A stretch of 64,000 nucleotides of DNA from Streptomyces sp. NBC_00247 (GCF_036188265.1 NZ_CP108093.1:62001-126000), one strand, 5' to 3'; counted from the stretch's first letter, positions 15,807-24,345 are shown. Notes: a model not told the origin generated them from the sequence alone. Made by a program: numbers and translations.

Positions 15807-17915
15807 TTAGTCGGTGAGACCCGCGGGAATCCTGGTCCCGGGCGCGGTGGAGGTGGTTTCCACCGAGTCGGCCGAGGCGGGTGTTCCGGTCAGCGAGACG
15901 GCCGGGGCGGGCAGGGTCAGGGCGAGTGCCGAGCCCGTGGAGGCCGTCCAGCCGGACCGTTCGCCGGCGTAGGCCGTCCCGTACTCGGAGCCGCCGAGGG
16001 TGGTGCCGGCCGGCACGGTCGCGGTGACCTGGGTGCCCGCGGGCGCCTGGACGGTCACGTCGGAGCCGATGCGGTACGCGGTCACCGTGCCTGCGGAGAG
16101 GGCGCTCTTCCAGGCGGCGCGGCGCTGGAGTTCGGCGCCGATGTCCTTCTGCCGCAGGTTCACGACCGGGGCGGTATCGGCGTAGAGCGCCCGGTACTGG
16201 GAGATCACGGAGGTCAGGACGGGGTAGAGCAAACGGTCCTCGGCCAGGTTGGACTGGTGCACGTAGTGCGGCCGGGGGTCGTTGCCCAGGACGTGGCCGA
16301 GGGCTTGGCGGCTCTCCAACGGCACGATGTAGTCGTCGAATCCGGTGGTGGTGGACAGCGGAGCGGCGAGGCAGGTGGTGGTGGCGGGGTTGTCGTCGCA
16401 GATGCCGCTGCCTCCCTGGGCCCGGCTGCCGTAGATGTAGTTGTACTCGTCGACCTCGTCGGCCTTCGTGCCCGCGTTGTAGTAGATGTTCACCGGGTAG
16501 CGGGGCACGGTGAGCGCGGAGCCGACCTGGCGCTGCTGCGGATCGCGGGAGTTGTCGGACCCGGCCCACTGGATGCCGTTGGCGGTGAAGGCCGAGGCGA
16601 GGTTCGGGTTGTCGACGGGCTGCTGCGGGGTGACGAAGAACCCGGAGTGCTCACCGGTGATCAGCTCGGTGGTGTCGATGGGCAGGCCGTTCGCCTGCCC
16701 CCAGGCGGCGTTGGTCGAGATCTCGCTGGAGATCTGCGCCTGGGAGACCCACTGGGTGGATCCGTCCGTGTTGGTCGCGCACACCCAGGGGACGACGGTG
16801 GTGTTCTGCACACAGCCGAGGAACTCGTGCGAGTAGGTGTGGTTGACCCACCGGAAGTCGTCCTTGTCGGCGACCAGGGAGGTGAGCAGTGGATCCGAGC
16901 CGTCGTTTTCTTCCTTGAAGTCCTCGCTGCCGAGGGCGTTGTAGGCGAGGTCGAGGGTGAAGTCGTTGGTTTCCTGCCAGGACGTGGCGTAGGCCACGTC
17001 CGCGGAGGTCATGCGGATCGTCGACCCGGTGGCACCGGGGTCCGTGCAGTCGACGTCGCCGGGCGTGCAGTCGTACGTGCTGTTCCAGCGGTCGTCGGCG
17101 GCGAAGATGTCGTCGACGTGGACCGCGAGGTAGTTGCGGGACGCCCCGAGGTGGATGCCGTCCGTCATCCAGTCGACGATGCCGCGGGCGAGCAGCTTGA
17201 ACTGCTGCTGGTACTGGTTGTAGACGAATCCGACGACCAGTTCGCGCCGTCCGTCGTGCCGGTACTCGCCCACGAGGGAGGCCCGGCCGGTCGTACCGGG
17301 CACGGGGGCGTCCACGTACGTGGTGAAGTCGGCGCCCACGAGGGGTACCGCCAGGTAGCCGTAACTCTCGCTCACCGAGGCGTCGTTGTCCTCGAAGGGG
17401 ACCGCTCCGTCGAGATAGCCGAACGGTCCTGCCCTGCCCGCGTCGGTCACCCCCGCGGTGATCCCGTCGAGGCTCCCGGCGTAGCCGCCGTAGACGTAGT
17501 ACTGCAGACCGGCCTCGGGGCGCGCGTAGGTGTAGGCGTCGACCTGGGGGATCGCGTAGGTCTGCTCGTAGGCGGCCAGAGCGGCCATCTCCGGACCCGT
17601 GGCGAACGGGTTGTCGTTGGGCAGTACGACCGCCTGGAACTTGGCCCTGGGACGGCCGTCCACCGTGTCCGAGAGGAACGAGGCGTCGATGGTCGGCCTG
17701 GACGCGGAGTTCAGGTCGACCTCGGTGTAGGGGATTCCCTCGCCGTCGAGTTCGGCCTCCACGGCTCTGGTCGCCGGTCCCCCGTCGGTGACCACGAGTA
17801 CCCTCAGGTCTATTCGGGGCGTGGCCGTGTCGGCCTGAGCCACTCCGGCCGGCAGGCCGAGCGCGGCTATGAGCGCACAGGCCGTGAGCGCGGCCGTGCG
17901 GATGGTCCGCTTCAT
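15807..17915 (-). CDS. Agd3-like secreted polysaccharide deacetylase (CE18 type)
   Basis: 702 residues with a signal peptide (MKRTIRTAALTACALIAALG, cleavage near AQADT). Residues 35-270 are beta-rich, in the place of the Agd3 N-terminal/CBM87 region. The NodB-like part follows: LAVHVDDIFAADDRWN (Asp-Asp), WVNHTYSHEFLGC (H-x3-H metal ligands) and ITGEHSGFF, giving the Asp-His-His metal triad of deacetylases. A C-terminal beta domain ends the chain. Agd3 removes acetyl groups from GalNAc in fungal galactosaminogalactan, which makes the polymer cationic and adhesive. First gene of the locus in transcription order, with its own long upstream region. About 700 residues matches Agd3-type enzymes rather than short NodB domains. 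Confidence 0.85.
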   Translation of the reverse strand: MKRTIRTAALTACALIAALGLPAGVAQADTATPRIDLRVLVVTDGGPATRAVEAELDGEGIPYTEVDLNSASRPTIDASFLSDTVDGRPRAKFQAVVLPNDNPFATGPEMAALAAYEQTYAIPQVDAYTYARPEAGLQYYVYGGYAGSLDGITAGVTDAGRAGPFGYLDGAVPFEDNDASVSESYGYLAVPLVGADFTTYVDAPVPGTTGRASLVGEYRHDGRRELVVGFVYNQYQQQFKLLARGIVDWMTDGIHLGASRNYLAVHVDDIFAADDRWNSTYDCTPGDVDCTDPGATGSTIRMTSADVAYATSWQETNDFTLDLAYNALGSEDFKEENDGSDPLLTSLVADKDDFRWVNHTYSHEFLGCVQNTTVVPWVCATNTDGSTQWVSQAQISSEISTNAAWGQANGLPIDTTELITGEHSGFFVTPQQPVDNPNLASAFTANGIQWAGSDNSRDPQQRQVGSALTVPRYPVNIYYNAGTKADEVDEYNYIYGSRAQGGSGICDDNPATTTCLAAPLSTTTGFDDYIVPLESRQALGHVLGNDPRPHYVHQSNLAEDRLLYPVLTSVISQYRALYADTAPVVNLRQKDIGAELQRRAAWKSALSAGTVTAYRIGSDVTVQAPAGTQVTATVPAGTTLGGSEYGTAYAGERSGWTASTGSALALTLPAPAVSLTGTPASADSVETTSTAPGTRIPAGLTD

Positions 17916-18780
17916 GCGGTTGTTCCCCTCCCCGGGCAGGGGTGGGTACGGCTCCAGGCATACCTGTGGAGCAGACGCACCCCCTGGTGCGACGCCGGCG
18001 CCCCCTCAGAAGCCGGTCGTCACGCATCTGTCGCACCAATAGTGATGGCCCTGTGTAGCTTTCATGGTCATCCTGCGAAACCTGGCGGAAAAACGCAGGG
18101 GCCCAATTGTTCGCGATCAGCCCTTTCCGGCCCTTCGGCGACGGACCGGAAGGCCCTGCCCGCCATGCGAAGAATGCGCTGTCTCCCGTGCGCCGCCCGG
18201 ACCAACAGCCATACGGACGAGGCCAGTCCGCCTTCGGCCACCGACCGGGGCGGCTGCCGGGGTCCTGGATCCCGCACCAACCGTTTTCAGACAGTGGGAA
18301 AATTCTCCCCCATGGTCGGAGGTGGCGCCTCCGCATCCTGCGAGCGTCCTTCGGGAGAACGGAACCGTGCGTCCGAGCGGCGCACTCCCCGCGCGGGGCG
18401 GACAAGAGCGGACGGGCCGACGAGCCGACGGCCGAGGGAGTCGACGGCACGCTTCGGCAACTTCGGGGCGACAGCGCGAGTGGGGGCCCGGCGCGCCCGG
18501 AGCGGGCGGCGCCCAGGACACCCCGGAAGGACTGCTCCGGTCGCCTCCGCGCGGTCCCGCGCGCGTACCTCTCCGCCGCGGCACGGCGGAAGCCACCCTC
18601 CTCCGCGACGACGGGGAGCCTCGGCCGGAGCGGCCCTCCGCCGCGGTCGCACGACGGAGTCCAAGGGCAACGACAGCCGCAGCCACGCCCGCTGGGCCGT
18701 CGCGGCCACGCCGTACACGGGCGTACGCCGGTTCGCCACCCTCGCCCCGGACGACTGGTCCGGCGCGGTTCAGCCGCGGT
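17916..18780. other. Long upstream region of the deacetylase, no supportable gene
   Basis: 865 bp between the deacetylase start and the stop of the chagasin-like gene. Reading frames here are Arg/Pro/Gly-rich shadows. The part next to the deacetylase (about 17940-18130) is less GC-rich and is the likely promoter and leader of the polysaccharide locus. A weak hairpin, TTCCGG with CCGGAA, lies near 18124-18152. The length is unusual for this dense chromosome. Confidence 0.5.
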
Positions 18781-19308
18781 TCAGCCGACGGTGACGACGT
18801 AGGTGACGCGCTCGCCAACCGGGGAGGGAGAGGGGGACGCGGTCGCGGGGGGTGTGATCGCCGCAGGCGGCAGCGTGGCGGTGTTGCCCCGGCACGTGGC
18901 GAACGTGCAGTGCAGCAGCGTGAACCGGGTGGTCCCCTTGCCCTTGGCCTCGAAGGTGAAGGTGAGCCGGCCGCCCGAACCGGCCTCCGGCCCGTCGCCG
19001 GAGGCCGACGCGTACTCCTGGCCGCGGCTGACCAGCACCGAGCTGTCGGGGGCAGGGCCGACCAGGTACCAGTACTCGCGGATGGACGAGTTCTGGTCGA
19101 CGGTGAGCGTGAATCGCTCGCCCGGCACGGCGGTGATGTCGGTGTCGTCGACCGGGCGGCTCGCGGTACTCGCGGAGGCACCGGCCGGTTCGCCGGCACC
19201 GGAGTCGCACCCCGTGGCCAGTACGAGGAGCGCTGCCACCGCGATCACCGCACCGGTCCCGTTGCCGCGGAGGATGGACGCCGTACGCGTGGAGGAGATC
19301 ACAGTCAA
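18781..19308 (-). CDS. Chagasin-like (I42) protease-inhibitor lipoprotein
   Basis: 175 residues. An N-terminal signal ending ALLVLATGC (Cys34) suggests lipid attachment, and a Ser/Ala spacer follows. The mature domain has GERFTLTVDQNSSIREYWYL, GRLTFTFEAKGKGTTRFTLL and a closing HCTFATC. This follows the I42 chagasin order of an L-x-x-N strand, a Y-W segment and a G-x-G-T-x-x-F/L strand. Family members inhibit papain-like cysteine proteases; bacterial lipoprotein versions have no firm role. The canonical N-P-T-T-G-Y-x-W loop is not exact, so inhibitor activity is uncertain. The C-terminal tail is Pro/Ser-rich. Stands alone upstream of the polysaccharide locus. Confidence 0.6.
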   Translation of the reverse strand: MTVISSTRTASILRGNGTGAVIAVAALLVLATGCDSGAGEPAGASASTASRPVDDTDITAVPGERFTLTVDQNSSIREYWYLVGPAPDSSVLVSRGQEYASASGDGPEAGSGGRLTFTFEAKGKGTTRFTLLHCTFATCRGNTATLPPAAITPPATASPSPSPVGERVTYVVTVG

Positions 19309-19474
19309 AAGCCCTGCCGTGTGGCCGTCGATGAGGTCGTCCTGGCCGACTCCGAGGGGCCGAGCCCCAGGAGTCGTGCACCAGAAGCCCGTCAGCCTAC
19401 CGAGCGACGGCAGTCACCGCGCGGGCGCCCTGTGCCGTCCGCCGTGCGGCCGTCCGCACGGCGGACGGCACGGG

Positions 19475-19912
19475 TCATCGCGCGGCCAGGGTCCCCTCCG
19501 CGCGGACGCCGATGGTCAGCAGCAGGTTGGCGTACGTGCGGGTGTCCGCGGTGACGACCGCCAGGGCCACGTCCGGGGAACGGGCCGCGTCGTAGAACGC
19601 GAACCGGTCGAGCGACTCCACCGGCACCGCGCCGAGCCGGGCGCGGTAGTCGGCGATGGCAGCCGGCTCGGGTTCCCCCTTCGGCGGCACCATCACCTGG
19701 GCCGATTCGACGGCAACGGTCCGCAACAGCACGTCGAGCACCGGAGGTACGTCGAGGAGGCCGGGCGTGACGTTGAGGTGCACGATTCGAGCGCGCGGCC
19801 CGACGGCCGTGCTCGCCGGGTAGTGCCCGTCGGTGAGCAGCACGCGGGCACCGTGTCCGGCGCCGGCCAGGGCTTCCAGCATGCCGGGGTGCAGCAGTTC
19901 GGTCAGAAGCAC
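19475..19912 (-). CDS. RbsD/FucU-family sugar mutarotase
   Basis: 145 residues from the GTG at 19912, which follows GGAGGAACCC. LLTELLHPGMLEALAGAGHG and VLLTDGHYPA are the family signature; the His in DGHYPA is the presumed catalytic residue. FucU/RbsD proteins interconvert sugar anomers for uptake pathways. The more FucU-like half (NVTPGLLDVPPVLDVLLRTV, then RFAFYDAARSPDVALAVVTADTRTYANLLLTIGV) suggests a fucose-type mutarotase. It has no transport or kinase partner beside it; the 1 kb upstream is empty, which suggests loss of neighbouring genes. Confidence 0.85.
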   Translation of the reverse strand: MLLTELLHPGMLEALAGAGHGARVLLTDGHYPASTAVGPRARIVHLNVTPGLLDVPPVLDVLLRTVAVESAQVMVPPKGEPEPAAIADYRARLGAVPVESLDRFAFYDAARSPDVALAVVTADTRTYANLLLTIGVRAEGTLAAR

Positions 19913-20928
19913 GGGTTCCTCCAGGACGGGAACAGGGGTGGGTTGATGGAGAACGAGGGGGTGTCGGCGAGGGTCGCGGCGACCTCCGCCGGAGAGCGGC
20001 CACCGGACGCGACTTGCCGTGGCGGCCCCGACGGGCCGGCCTGCCGTCGCCCGGTGCGCGAAGCCGGAACCCGTCCCCGACCCTCGCCGCCAAGCTGCCG
20101 GTGCCGCCGACCCGGCGGCTGACCGGTAAGGGCACAAAGTGGCCGACGGCGGCGGCCGCGCAGGCGGTTCGGAGCATCATGCGGGTGTCCTCGCGCTCGT
20201 CCCGGAGCGGGAGAGTTCCTGGGCCAAGGCCGGGTGAGGCCACAACAGAGATGGGATGTATGTAAAGCCATGGGCGAAATTTTGTCCACTTGCCCCGGAG
20301 TGCACCATCGCTTCGTAGGACAACAGAGGAACCTACCTTCGAATTCATATGGAGATTCCATATTCATCCCATCAATTGCACCAGTACGTCATCTCGGCAT
20401 CCACCGACCGCGCGGGCCGACGCGCGTCGTACCCACCGCCATGTGGCGTGATCCGGTCGGCACACCGCACGCGATCCGTCGTCCTCCTGGCGCCGCGCGC
20501 AACGTCCAAACCGACCATGCCCACGCGGTGCGCCCTCCTCCGACGACGCCCGAAGCCCTTCCCGAAGCGCACCGACCGGCCCGCCGGGCCGCAGCGGAGG
20601 CGGAAGCCGCATGACAGGGACGGTGGTGCGCTGCACCTCGCGCCAGTCCCCGGGGTGTTGCGGCGCCCCAGTCCGGGGCAGACGGCGGCCGGTACCGGGC
20701 AGCCGCTCCTCGGATGGCTCAGCGGACGCCCCCGGCCCGAGGTACACCCAAGTCCGGGACGGCCGGACAGCGTGGGGACAGTCGTCGTCCGGCCAGCGGA
20801 CACTCCACCTCGCCGGCCCCTGTCACGGCCGCTCCCGCGCGGCGCGGGGCCGGGCAGGAGCAGGAGCAGCCGACCCGGCGGGGGGTCACGGCCGGTCCGG
20901 CCCGGTGGTCGTACGGGGGCGGTGCCGG
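19913..20928. other. 1-kb stretch without a supportable gene
   Basis: Frames on both strands are low-complexity Arg/Pro/Gly sequences with no family signature. A locally AT-rich patch (about 20260-20370) contains an inverted repeat at 20347-20363. The stretch may be decayed coding sequence that once accompanied the RbsD/FucU gene. Confidence 0.45.
20347..20363. promoter_or_regulatory. 17-bp perfect inverted repeat, possible operator
   Basis: ATATGGA-GAT-TCCATAT: 7-bp perfect arms with a 3-bp centre, in the only AT-rich patch of this area. It looks like a repressor operator, but no gene starts close by on either strand; the nearest is the RbsD/FucU gene 430 bp downstream on the minus strand. 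Confidence 0.4.
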
Positions 20929-21429
20929 TCAGCCGCGCGGCTGACGGAGGTAGTCGTAGTAGTGCTCGTCGCCCACCAGGACCGACGTGACGTACGCGGG
21001 CAGCCCGTCGGCGTCCCGTTCGACCTCCTGCGAGGTGTGCCGGGTGAAACCGAGCGACACTCCGGGGATCACCGGGTACTCGGGGCGCGAGGTGTCGACC
21101 GTCCAGCCCCGTCCGGCGGCGTGCCGGAAGAGCTCCGCGGCGGGGGTGGTGAACACCTCGTCCTTCTCCAGCAGGACGCGCGTGCCGGAGATGCGGCCCT
21201 CACCGGGCCACCACAGCTCGACGGCCGTGACGCGGGTTCCGTCGCCTTCGAGCAGTGCCTGTACGCCGACGTGGTCGAGGGTCCACGAGACCTTCGCCGA
21301 GTTCCTGCCGGGGCGCCGCAGCACCCGGGGCTCGCCCCAGGCCTCGGGCGCGGCGGCGAGTACCTCGGCGCGCGTCATGCCCAGCAGGATCGGCGCGACT
21401 CCGCGCGGCGGGTCGAGTACCAGATCCAT
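20929..21429 (-). CDS. Hypothetical protein, putative immunity protein
   Basis: 166 residues, soluble, acidic, well-formed codon use: MDLVLDPPRGVAPILLGMTR, VTAVELWWPGEGRISGTRVL, and an end rich in Tyr (GDEHYYDYLRQPRG). I do not recognise a family. It starts 9 bp after the stop of a broken polymorphic-toxin gene on the same strand, which is the classic place for the cognate immunity gene. Role therefore inferred from position only. Confidence 0.6.
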   Translation of the reverse strand: MDLVLDPPRGVAPILLGMTRAEVLAAAPEAWGEPRVLRRPGRNSAKVSWTLDHVGVQALLEGDGTRVTAVELWWPGEGRISGTRVLLEKDEVFTTPAAELFRHAAGRGWTVDTSRPEYPVIPGVSLGFTRHTSQEVERDADGLPAYVTSVLVGDEHYYDYLRQPRG

Positions 21430-21438
21430 GGCCCGTCC

Positions 21439-21978
21439 TCAGCCCTTCGGCGTCTGCGCCTCGTCGTTCCAGCCCGTCGTTTCGGGAAGCCGCAGTCTAT
21501 CGTCCACCCCTTGACCTGAAGCATGGCCTGGAACTCCCTGTTGTGCCGCGGGCTGTCGGCCATGTCCTTGACGTGGGTGTCGTACTTGTCTCCGTAGAGC
21601 GCGCGGATCTCGTCGATGTCCATCTTCATGACCTGGCCCCCACGGCCGGCATCGATGAACTGCCGTTGGCTCTCGCGCCATTGGTCGCTCTCCTTGCGGG
21701 AGCCCGTCATCGAAGGATCGAGGGGCCCATGCCCGCGGCGCCGCCGTTCTCTCGCTGGTGCGGAAGCCGGCCGCGTCGAGATGCGCGTAGGACGCCTTCG
21801 CCGGGGTGTGGTTGATCTCCTGGTCGACGGAGCTGACGCGCCGGCCGTGCTCGTCCAGCGGGTTCGCCGGTTTCATCCCGCTGTACCAGCCGCCGCCGCC
21901 CACGCCGGCACGGGCGTCCACCAGCGGCCTGGACAGCCCGACCCCGCCCGCTTCACCGAGATGAGGGGCCGGCGGCAC
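21439..21978 (-). pseudogene. Remnant of a polymorphic (HNH-like) toxin C-terminus
   Basis: Reading down the minus strand, one frame gives DEHGRRVSSVDQEINHTPAK followed by ASYAHLDAAGFRTSERTA. The coding pattern then shifts to a second frame: MTGSRKESDQWRESQRQFID, MKMDIDEIRALYGDKYDTHV, HNREFQAMLQVKGWTID. It finally returns to the first frame for RLRLPETTGWNDEAQTPKG and a stop 9 bp before the next gene. The I-N-H-x-P-A-K and M-D-I-D-E-I-R-x-x-Y-G-x-K-Y-D blocks recall nuclease domains at the ends of RHS/WXG-type toxins. The 5' end is also lost: a TGA stops the frame just upstream. Two opposite frameshifts plus truncation make it a pseudogene. Confidence 0.6.
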
Positions 21979-22068
21979 CCATCACTGTTCGACTCCGAAT
22001 ACCTCATCATCGAACGGGCGAAAATCTGTCATGGCGAGAGTAGACATTGGGCGGTGGTGTGGTTATGG

Positions 22069-22092
22069 TTTCTCTCGTAGCCCAGAGAGAAA
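22069..22092 (+). ncRNA. Stem-loop 1 of the leader region
   Basis: TTTCTCTC (22069-22076) and GAGAGAAA (22085-22092) form a perfect 8-bp stem with an 8-base loop. A hairpin of this AT-rich kind is unusual in the local GC-rich DNA. It begins the hairpin cluster upstream of the MerR-like gene. RNA status is inferred from structure only. Confidence 0.4.
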
Positions 22093-22099
22093 GCAAGAA

Positions 22100-22120
22100 C
22101 CGGCAGACACGAACTGCCGG
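22100..22120 (+). ncRNA. Stem-loop 2 of the leader region
   Basis: CCGGCAG (22100-22106) and CTGCCGG (22114-22120) form a perfect 7-bp stem with a 7-base loop, 7 bases after stem-loop 1. The tandem placement suggests a folded RNA rather than chance. Confidence 0.4.
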
Positions 22121-22711
22121 GAACAGCACATGTAGTTGCAGTGCGCAGGACGGTGCGGTGGTGGAGTCGCGAAGCCAGAGCAGTGCAGGACGGCGACGTG
22201 GCTGACGACCGGACCGGGTGGCCCGCAGTGATCAGGGGCCGCCACGAGCAGGACCGCGGTTCCCGCAAAGGGCGGGGCGCTACTCAGCAGCGAAGTGGAG
22301 TGAGCGGTACCTCGGTGAAGGCGTCGGCTGCGGACGCGCGCACCGGGTAGTTCGGCAGTGGGGTTCCAAGCCGGAGCAGACGCAGGACGGGCGACGGGTC
22401 CGGCTGCCGAAGAGTGGTGCTGTCACAGGCCACAGAGCAGTTCGCATCACCAGCAGTACACATAAAGGCAGTACCAGCAGTTCCCAGTCCCCACTGGTAG
22501 GTAGTTGATCACCGAGGGAAGAACGGAGGAGCCGAGCGCCATCAGGATCGCCCGGACGCGACAACAGGGTCCGGGTACCGCAGGACATCGACAGTGAGGT
22601 GGTCTCCGGTCAAGCAACCGCGATCCCCGCACTCCCGACACCGTTCAGGTCGGGACGGCGGACACAGAAGGCCGGCGCAGGACCAGGGCCGGCAGATGGT
22701 GTAGTTCCTTC

Positions 22712-22742
22712 GGGGCCCTGGTGCCACAGGCACCAGGGCCCC
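22712..22742 (+). terminator. 31-bp perfect hairpin just upstream of the MerR-like gene
   Basis: GGGGCCCTGGTGCC (22712-22725) and GGCACCAGGGCCCC (22729-22742) pair perfectly over 14 bp around a 3-base loop. It ends 26 bp before the ATG at 22769. It may terminate a leader transcript or small RNA, or act as an attenuator within the 5' leader. Confidence 0.6.
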
Positions 22743-22768
22743 TCCACGCGCTCCAGGAAGAGGTGCGA

Positions 22769-23107
22769 ATGACCGCAGACGACTCGTACGACCGTCTCGA
22801 CGACGACGACTACCCCGCCTACACCATGGGCCGGGCCGCCGACATGCTCGGCACCACCCAGAGCTTCCTCCGCGCCCTCGGCGAAGCCCGCCTCATCACC
22901 CCACTGCGCTCCGCCGGCGGACACCGCCGCTACTCCCGCTACCAGCTGCGCATCGCCGCCCGCGCCCGCGAACTCGTCGACCACGGCACGCCCATCGAGG
23001 CAGCCTGCCGCATCATCATCCTCGAAGACCAGCTCGAGGAAGCACAGCGCATCAACGCCGAACACCGGCGCACCCACACCACCGTCGGCCCGGCCGGCGC
23101 CGGCTGA
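22769..23107 (+). CDS. Small MerR-type helix-turn-helix regulator
   Basis: 112 residues from the ATG at 22769, preceded by GGAAGAGG. YTMGRAADMLGTTQSFLRAL and LRSAGGHRRYSRYQLRIAAR form the MerR winged helix-turn-helix, followed by one helix (IIILEDQLEEAQRIN) that could dimerise. There is no effector domain. Such short MerR-like proteins are common in Streptomyces, often near SigB/F-type sigma genes as here (277 bp upstream of one). Likely DNA-binding role in stress or development; target unknown. The long leader upstream suggests post-transcriptional control. Confidence 0.85.
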   Translation: MTADDSYDRLDDDDYPAYTMGRAADMLGTTQSFLRALGEARLITPLRSAGGHRRYSRYQLRIAARARELVDHGTPIEAACRIIILEDQLEEAQRINAEHRRTHTTVGPAGAG

Positions 23108-23383
23108 TCTGCTGCGGGCAGCCGTGCACCAGCGGGCGCCGGGCCTGCGCGGGCCGGTGGTGGTCTCCACCGCTGGGCGCCCGCGGACGGAAGATCGGCC
23201 GGCTGCGCGTGTGAACTTGGGGGTCGGGGCCGCGCACGCAGGTGGTGACACACGGTCCCTTCGGCTCACGCCCGGCGAGATCGATGACGGCACATCAGAA
23301 GTTTGTCGGAAGAAGCAGGAATGGCCTCCGGGCAGCGGGGCACAGGACCGCGCGAAGAAGTGCACGAGAAGGAGGGTGACACC

Positions 23384-24286
23384 ATGACGGCTGTGTCGGC
23401 GCGAACCGCCGCGGAACGCGATGTGCTCACGGAGCCGTGCGGCATGACTGGTGTGGGCACACGGTCCGCGGTGGAGGATCTGCCGTGGGTCGAGGATGCC
23501 GGGAAGATCGCTCCCCAGGATGCGCGGTCCCTGTCGAAGGCGTTCTTCGACCGCCTCCGGACGCTGGAGGAAGGCACCCCCACCTACCAGTACGCGCGCA
23601 ACACGCTCATCGAGATGAACCTCTCCCTCGTCCGCTACGCCGCGCAGCGCTTCCGCAACCGGGCCGGTGACGATACCGAGGACATCATCCAGGTCGGCAC
23701 GATCGGCCTGATCAAGGCCATCGACCGCTTCGACCTGTCACGCGAAGTCGAGTTCACCACCTTCGCGATCCCCTACATCGTGGGCGAGATCAAGCGGTTC
23801 TTCCGCGACACCAGCTGGTCCGTCCATGTGCCCCGGCGCCTGCAGGAGCTGCGGGTCGAGCTCGCCAAGGCCAAGGAGACGCTCTCCGTCAGGCTCGACC
23901 GGGACCCGACGGTCAAGGAGCTCGCCGCCCACCTCGACCTGAGCGAGGAAGAGGTCGTCGAGGGGCTCGTGGCCGCCAACGGGTACTCGGCCGGCTCGCT
24001 CGACGTACCGTCCTCCGGCGACGACGACGGGCGCCAGCAGCGCGGCCATGCCGAGGTGCTCGGCGACTGGGACACGGCGATGGAGACCTTCGAGAACCTC
24101 CACGACCTGGCCCCGCAGCTGGAGCGGCTCGACGAACGGGAGCGTCTCATCGTCCGGATGCGCTTCGGTGCCGAGATGACGCAGGCCCAGATCGGCGCGG
24201 AACTCGGCATCTCCCAGATGCACGTCTCCCGGCTGCTGAACCGCATCCTGCGCAAGCTCCGCGAAGGCATGAGCGTCGTGGCCTGA
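23384..24286 (+). CDS. SigB/SigF/SigG-family RNA polymerase sigma factor
   Basis: 300 residues from the ATG at 23384 (AAGGAGGG 8 bases upstream; earlier in-frame ATGs lack one). Region 2: LIEMNLSLVRYAAQRFRNRA, DIIQVGTIGLIKAIDRFDLS and EFTTFAIPYIVGEIKRFFRD. Region 3: VPRRLQELRVELAKAKETLS. Region 4: MTQAQIGAELGISQMHVSRLL. This is the layout of group 3 SigB/F sigma factors for general stress and sporulation. No RsbW-type anti-sigma gene lies beside it. The partly disordered N-terminal 50 residues are variable in the family. Followed by a strong terminator. Confidence 0.93.
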   Translation: MTAVSARTAAERDVLTEPCGMTGVGTRSAVEDLPWVEDAGKIAPQDARSLSKAFFDRLRTLEEGTPTYQYARNTLIEMNLSLVRYAAQRFRNRAGDDTEDIIQVGTIGLIKAIDRFDLSREVEFTTFAIPYIVGEIKRFFRDTSWSVHVPRRLQELRVELAKAKETLSVRLDRDPTVKELAAHLDLSEEEVVEGLVAANGYSAGSLDVPSSGDDDGRQQRGHAEVLGDWDTAMETFENLHDLAPQLERLDERERLIVRMRFGAEMTQAQIGAELGISQMHVSRLLNRILRKLREGMSVVA

Positions 24287-24304
24287 CCCCGCACCCCTCT
24301 CCCT

Positions 24305-24345
24305 CAACGGCCCCCGGGTCCGCGCAATCCAACCGGGGGCCGTTG
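24305..24345 (+). terminator. Terminator after the sigma factor
   Basis: CAACGGCCCCCGG (24305-24317) and CCGGGGGCCGTTG (24333-24345) form a perfect 13-bp stem with a 15-base loop, 18 bp after the sigma stop. It also faces the end of the convergent ATPase gene and may work in both directions. Confidence 0.75.

Larger units (their letters stand above)
21979..22768. other. Long leader-like region with several hairpins
   Basis: No coding frame is convincing across about 790 bp. Three strong stem-loops lie here (22069-22092, 22100-22120, 22712-22742), all before the MerR-like gene on the plus strand. The sequence is rich in short GCAG/CCAG words and less biased than coding DNA nearby. It could be a long 5' leader, a small RNA gene, or both. 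The AT-rich spot near 22010-22060 could carry the promoter. Confidence 0.5.

Noticed and set aside
18287..18739. 150-codon minus-strand frame starting MANRRTPVYGVAATAQRAWL
   Set aside because: Arg/Pro-rich, no ribosome binding site or domain; more likely chance frame in the upstream region.
14061..18794. Plus-strand frame of 1577 codons over the polysaccharide genes
   Set aside because: It is the antisense shadow of well-supported minus-strand genes; composition is Gly/Arg/Val-rich with no domain. High third-position GC creates such frames.
18062..19554. Plus-strand frame of 496 codons across the region upstream of the deacetylase
   Set aside because: Low-complexity Arg/Pro/Ala translation that also runs antisense through the chagasin-like gene.
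20349..20990. Plus-strand frame of 213 codons near the inverted repeat
   Set aside because: Composition is Pro/Arg/Ser low complexity and it overlaps the immunity-like gene antisense.
22769..24286. MerR-like and sigma genes as part of the type VII island
   Set aside because: A strong terminator and convergent orientation separate them from the island; nothing ties them to it beyond adjacency.
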